A DNA stretch of 32,820 nucleotides. Source: Candidatus Saccharimonadota bacterium (GTDB lineage: Bacteria; Patescibacteriota; Saccharimonadia; Saccharimonadales; JAICHO01). The stretch lies in contig JAICHO010000008.1 in the NCBI GenBank assembly GCA_025924835.1, positions 1-32,820 on the forward strand, given 5' to 3'. Positions 29,154 to 32,820 of the stretch are shown in pieces. Position 1 is the stretch's first letter, and each line of letters opens with the position of its first letter. The notes under the pieces were generated by a model. It worked only from the letters and a program-made list of their open reading frames with translations. It had not been told where the DNA came from and ran no database searches. Position numbers and translations under genes: made by a program.

Positions 29154-29211
29154 GCTCATACTAATCCCAATATGCAAAGCTTTTGAGCAGTCTATTTGCT
29201 AAGCTGTATAC

Positions 29212-29676
29212 ATGTCGGCATTCGCTTTAGATAATCTCGTAGAAACCTGGCAAGATTACGTGAAGACTATGGACTGGTCCAAAGAAATCCAAAAGGTTGC
29301 TGGCAAGCAGTCGGGTTGTGGCGTTATATATGAGTTTGCTAATCCGCTCAACAGGCCAGATGAAGATTTTTCTATTGCCGATATGCGCGAGCTGACTTTT
29401 ACGGAACCGCATTATCATCCCGCTCCTGACATAGAGATTTATTTTGTTCTGCAAGGCACAGGGCTCATTGTTGTAGGCACCCAGGAGCGGCACATTGCTA
29501 CTGGCGACGTGGTGGTGATTCCCCCCGATAACGCGCACTACACAATCCCCATAAATATGGTAGTAGCAGTGGTGAATACACCGCCATTTAAGCCGGAAAA
29601 GTACATCCCCCTTACCAAGCCCAACCTATTAGTGGGCTTTGACCTTGAGCGTTTTAAAAGACTCAGCCAGGCGTAA
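29212..29676 (+). CDS. Cupin-domain protein
   Basis: A 154-aa single-domain cupin. The first motif is HYHPAPDIEIYFVLQGTG (about 64-81), with H-x-H and Glu as likely metal ligands. The second is HIATGDVVVIPPDNAHYTI (about 94-112), with the third His. Such proteins are often isomerases, oxygenases or sensors; the sequence gives no specificity. A weak -10-like TAAGCT with TGC in front lies six bases before the ATG, suggesting another leaderless start. Confidence 0.85.
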   Translation: MSAFALDNLVETWQDYVKTMDWSKEIQKVAGKQSGCGVIYEFANPLNRPDEDFSIADMRELTFTEPHYHPAPDIEIYFVLQGTGLIVVGTQERHIATGDVVVIPPDNAHYTIPINMVVAVVNTPPFKPEKYIPLTKPNLLVGFDLERFKRLSQA

Positions 29677-29682
29677 AACGAA

Positions 29683-29710
29683 TTGTCATATCTGTAGATA
29701 GTGTTATATT
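29683..29710 (+). promoter_or_regulatory. folC-folA promoter
   Basis: TTGTCA (29683-29688), 16-nt spacer, TATATT (29705-29710) with an extended TGT in front. Start near 29717, giving a leader of about 36 nt before ATG 29753. Confidence 0.6.
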
Positions 29711-29752
29711 AAGCATTCAAGAGCCCAAAAGTGGTTGGAGCCTCTCATACAT

Positions 29753-31024
29753 ATGAAAATATATAACTTGCAACAAGCCAATGATATTTTAAGCGGCTAC
29801 ATCCCGGCGGTGCGGGAAATGACGGGTAAAGACATCACGCTTAAGCGCATGGAACCGCTTATGAAAATGCTAGGAAATCCCGAGGCCAAGCTAAAGATCA
29901 TTCATATTGCCGGAACGTCGGGCAAAACTTCTACGGCATACTATATGGCAGCAATGCTACAGGCAACAGGCAAAAAAGTTGGCTTGACGGTATCACCGCA
30001 CGTCACAAGTGTCACCGAACGCGTACAGATCAATCTGCAGCCCTTAAGCGAATCGGAATTTTGCGCTAGGTTAGGTGAATTTTTAGAACTGATCAAGGAT
30101 ACTGAGCCGCAACCCACTTATTTTGAGTTACTGGTCGCATTTGCTTATTGGTATTTTGCCACCAAAGAAGTAGATTACGCCGTCATAGAAACGGGTTTGG
30201 GCGGACTCCATGATGCTACTAACATAGCCGGTCAACCGGACAAGGTGTGTATTATTACGGATATCGGGTATGACCATACCAAAGTGCTTGGCAATACTCT
30301 GACCAAAATAGCCACCCAAAAAGGTGGTATTATTCACGCTCATAACGACGTATTTTGTTATACGCAGTCCGCACCCGTTATGAAGGTTCTGCGAAAAATA
30401 TGCGATCAGCGTCAAGCCAAGCTTCATGAAATAGTACCGCTAAGCAATGGGGGACCGTCAAGCGAGTTGCCGTTATTTCAACGCCGTAATTGGTGTGCCG
30501 CGCTAACTGCTTATGAGTTCATTGCTAAACGCGATAGCTTACCGGTACTTAGTAAGCTGCAACTGGGGGTATCCGTAACAACAAAGATACCGGCCCGTAT
30601 GGAAACGATTGCGTACGGTGGAAAAACGATTATCTTAGACGGCGCGCACAATCCCCAAAAGCTTCAGGCTTTGGCCTCAGCTGTCCGTGATAAGTATCCA
30701 GGTGTACCAATAGGGGTTATGGCCGGGTTTGTGCGAAACAACAGACCGCGTATAGTCGGAAATCTGCGCCAATTGGTGCCCATTGTCAATCGCCTTGTAA
30801 TTACCAGTTTTGTCCCGAACCAAGAAATGCATACCGCCTCTGAAGATCCTCAGCAAATCGCTACTTTCTGTGAAAAGATCGGTTTTCATGCCTGGGAAAT
30901 AGCGGACAAGCCCGAAACCGCTTTCCGTCGATTGCTGTCACGGCCAGAGCCAGTATTGCTCGTCACCGGATCTTTTTATTTGATGCATTACGTCAGGCCG
31001 CTCATAATGGACGGACATGATTAG
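29753..31024 (+). CDS. folC: Folylpolyglutamate / dihydrofolate synthase
   Basis: A Mur-ligase-fold enzyme that adds glutamate to folates using ATP. Seen: IHIAGTSGKTSTAYYMAAML P-loop, SPHVTSVTERVQIN, YFELLVAFAYWYF, VIETGLGGLHDATNI, ITDIGYDH (general base and Mg ligands) and ILDGAHNPQKL in the C-terminal domain. About 423 aa, normal length. ATG 29753 is preferred to TTG 29735; GGAG (29737-29740) lies a little far upstream. The last eight bases overlap folA, so the two are co-translated. The substrate class (dihydropteroate, folate or both) is not decidable, but no folP is seen here. Confidence 0.94.
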   Translation: MKIYNLQQANDILSGYIPAVREMTGKDITLKRMEPLMKMLGNPEAKLKIIHIAGTSGKTSTAYYMAAMLQATGKKVGLTVSPHVTSVTERVQINLQPLSESEFCARLGEFLELIKDTEPQPTYFELLVAFAYWYFATKEVDYAVIETGLGGLHDATNIAGQPDKVCIITDIGYDHTKVLGNTLTKIATQKGGIIHAHNDVFCYTQSAPVMKVLRKICDQRQAKLHEIVPLSNGGPSSELPLFQRRNWCAALTAYEFIAKRDSLPVLSKLQLGVSVTTKIPARMETIAYGGKTIILDGAHNPQKLQALASAVRDKYPGVPIGVMAGFVRNNRPRIVGNLRQLVPIVNRLVITSFVPNQEMHTASEDPQQIATFCEKIGFHAWEIADKPETAFRRLLSRPEPVLLVTGSFYLMHYVRPLIMDGHD

Positions 31025-31502
31025 ATTTATAGCGGCCATAGACAGCAAACGGGGTATAGCTGATGAGCACGGTATTCCATGGCACGGCAAAATACCAACC
31101 GACGTGCGGTATTATCACCAAAAAATTAAGGGCTTCACGACCATAATGGGTTACGGTATGTATACCGAACTCAGCAAACCGTTAGTTAATCCTACTAACT
31201 ACGTTGCTAGTCAACGGGGCACCACATTGCGCGACGGTTTTATCTTGGTTGAAGACGCCGTAACATTTTTACGCAACGCCACAGCGGATGTGTGGGTACT
31301 GGGCGGGGCGGTCTTATTTGCGAGCACATTCGACTTAGCAGATGAGCTATACATAACACAGTTAACAGCCAACTTTAATTGCACTAAATTTTTTCCATCG
31401 TTTGAGTCTGACTTTACCCTAATTAGACGAGGTGAAGATTTATCTGAAAACGGTGTAACCTTTCGTTTTGAAGTGTGGAAACGGAAGGTGCCCAGGAATT
31501 AG
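31017..31502 (+). CDS. folA: Dihydrofolate reductase
   Basis: DHFR reduces dihydrofolate to tetrahydrofolate with NADPH. The 161-aa protein is typical: IAAIDSKRGIADEHGIPWHGKIPTDVRYY (substrate-binding segment with Asp in place of the catalytic Glu/Asp after W-x-x-x-x-P), TTIMGYGMYTEL, and VWVLGGAVLFAS (the G-G loop for NADPH). It overlaps folC by eight bases. With GlyA in the same window this completes the serine/THF/methylene-THF part of the folate cycle. No thyA or thyX is seen. Confidence 0.93.
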   Translation: MIRFIAAIDSKRGIADEHGIPWHGKIPTDVRYYHQKIKGFTTIMGYGMYTELSKPLVNPTNYVASQRGTTLRDGFILVEDAVTFLRNATADVWVLGGAVLFASTFDLADELYITQLTANFNCTKFFPSFESDFTLIRRGEDLSENGVTFRFEVWKRKVPRN

Positions 31503-31623
31503 ATTTATTGTAACCGCAAGTCCAGATCGGCAATTGTCTATGCCCTGCCCTATAATCACGACCCGAGTTTCTGTATAATTTATAGCGCCATAAGCAGTAG
31601 AAGGGAGGACTTCAGATAATATT

Positions 31624-32820
31624 ATGCCAAATAAGTCTCCCGTAAAGTCCGTGCGTACGTATAAACGCAACCTAAAAAATCGCTTGCATGCAGGAAAAGT
31701 TATTAGTGAACCTCTTTTTTCTACAAGCGAGCGATTTTATGAGCAAGTTTTAGAAAACATGAAAGAAGGTGTGAGCCTGTCGGATGAAGAGGGGTTTATC
31801 ATCTATACCAACCAGGCAGAAGACGAAATGTTTGGCTATGCGCGTGGGGAGCTCATTGGTCAACACGTGACTATTCAAAATACCTATAGCCCTGCAGAAA
31901 ATAAAAAAATAGTTGATGAAATCATACGGCAGTTGAGGCAAAAAGGTGTATGGCAAGGAGAGTTCAGTAACCGCAAGAAAGATGGCACGTCCTTTATTAC
32001 TTCGGCTAAAATTAGTGCGCTTGCACTAAACAACAAAAACTATTGGATGTGTGTTCAGGACGATATCACTGACAAAAAGGCTGCTGCTGACAGCTTGCGT
32101 CAGCGCGAGGAACGATTTAGGGCATTAATTGAACATAGCGCGGATGCGATAGCTTTGACAGACGCAACTGGCACCATTACCTATGCAAGTGCTAGCGTCA
32201 AGAAACTTCTGGGTTATACGGCTAAGCAAATGGAAGGCAAACCAGGCTCTATGTTTGTACACCCCGATGATCTGAAGATGGCTCAAGCCAAACTGGGAGG
32301 AATCCTGGAGCGTCCGGGTAAAGCACTGACGATTGAACATCGGGGTATCCATAAAAACGGTTCGATTAAGTGGCTTGAAACAACCGCGACGAACCTTTTT
32401 GATGAACCCGGTATTGGTGCTGTGGTTACCAACTTTAGAGATATAACGGAGCGTAAACTAGCAGAGGAGCGTCTAGATGAAAGCGAAGAGCGTGCAGTGG
32501 CAGTATTTGACAATGCCGCGGTCGCTATGTCCGTTACAACCTTGGACGGCAAATGGATAAACTTTAATCGTCCATATCCAAAGATGTTTGGTTACAGTAA
32601 GGCGGAGCTTATGAAATTAAGCTTCGCAGAGATAACTCATCCGAATGATAGGGCTGCCGATAAAATTAACATAGCCCGACTTTTAAGTGGCGAAATCAAG
32701 GAGTATACGCGCGAAAAGCGCTATTTGCATAAAAATGGTTCTATAGTACACGCCATCATTAACGTAACGGCTGTCCGTGACAATAAGGGCCAGCCACAAT
32801 ACATCATTGCTGTGCTTCAG
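31624..32820 (+). CDS. Multi-PAS sensor protein, 3' end outside the window
   Basis: An open frame from ATG 31624 runs to the last base (399 codons). It has at least three PAS/PAC units: about residues 37-150 (ends DDITDKKAAADSL), about 160-275 (ends FRDITERKLAEERL) and from about 288, still open at the edge. Each PAC ends in the F-x-D-I-T-[ED]-[RK]-K motif. There is no signal peptide or membrane segment so far. The output domain (histidine kinase, GGDEF or other) lies beyond the window. GGGAGG (31603-31608) lies about 15 bases upstream, further than usual. TATAAT boxes occur at 31551-31556 and 31574-31579. Confidence 0.85.
   Translation, partial: MPNKSPVKSVRTYKRNLKNRLHAGKVISEPLFSTSERFYEQVLENMKEGVSLSDEEGFIIYTNQAEDEMFGYARGELIGQHVTIQNTYSPAENKKIVDEIIRQLRQKGVWQGEFSNRKKDGTSFITSAKISALALNNKNYWMCVQDDITDKKAAADSLRQREERFRALIEHSADAIALTDATGTITYASASVKKLLGYTAKQMEGKPGSMFVHPDDLKMAQAKLGGILERPGKALTIEHRGIHKNGSIKWLETTATNLFDEPGIGAVVTNFRDITERKLAEERLDESEERAVAVFDNAAVAMSVTTLDGKWINFNRPYPKMFGYSKAELMKLSFAEITHPNDRAADKINIARLLSGEIKEYTREKRYLHKNGSIVHAIINVTAVRDNKGQPQYIIAVLQ

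Noticed and set aside
1-32820. UGA recoding as in some other CPR lineages
   Set aside because: Genes with TGA stops (the S51 peptidase, tsaE) end in sensible places with ATGA overlaps, and no gene needs read-through of TGA.
1-32820. CRISPR arrays, insertion sequences, prophage or integrase genes
   Set aside because: I see no direct-repeat array, transposase, integrase or phage gene, and the tRNA genes have no adjacent duplicated fragments.

Overview
The window reads as a compact chromosome segment of a Patescibacteria/CPR bacterium, most likely Candidatus Saccharibacteria (TM7). This is inferred from the gene set, not from a marker phylogeny: a very short TsaB, RNase Y, a sortase-like protein, lamin-tail-domain and DUF5652 proteins, and many small intergenic gaps. 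The standard code (TGA as stop) fits all genes. I see no rRNA, CRISPR array, insertion sequence or prophage. Seven tRNA genes are present: Pro-UGG, Pro-CGG, His-GUG, Arg-UCU, Gly-UCC, Arg-UCG and Arg-CCG. All seven encode their CCA end.

Layout. 1-1.5 kb: the end of an S51 peptidase, recX, and a PRC-barrel protein on the other strand. 1.66-5.7 kb: a lamin-tail surface protein overlapping tsaE, then tsaB, then a sortase-fold protein whose catalytic Cys position is Ser. 5.9-11 kb: RNase Y, a CBM/transglycosylase exoprotein, two small-to-medium membrane proteins, and a YmdB-like phosphoesterase. 11-11.7 kb: convergent tRNA-Pro genes flanking a 36-aa ORF. 11.7-17 kb: a dolichol-kinase-like lipid kinase, a P1B-type ATPase, a PAP2 phosphatase, and a MarR-MFS drug-efflux operon. 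17-22.4 kb: tRNAs, DUF5652, rdgB, an XRE-HTH/MurA fusion, glyA and murB. 22.5-25.8 kb: a HTH-DUF3467 protein, tRNA-Arg genes, a nucleotidylyltransferase and small proteins. 25.8-32.8 kb: a cupredoxin with a FedB-like membrane protein, a debranching-type glycosidase, a cupin, folC-folA, and a multi-PAS sensor running off the end.

Functionally the window mixes envelope building and remodelling (MurA, MurB, transglycosylase, PAP2, lipid kinase, sortase-like and LTD proteins), one-carbon metabolism (GlyA, FolC, DHFR), RNA metabolism (RNase Y, TsaE/TsaB, tRNAs) and stress or efflux functions.

The most interesting signals are non-coding. (1) A two-hairpin element occurs twice (11600-11678 and 18374-18443) with compensatory base changes, which suggests an undescribed structured RNA. 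(2) Many promoters place the -10 box 6-9 nt before the ATG, implying widespread leaderless transcripts, including tiny leader ORFs before glyA and the 9304 gene. (3) The glyA leader has a 10-bp hairpin that reaches into the ribosome-binding site. (4) tRNA promoters share a -10/discriminator block.
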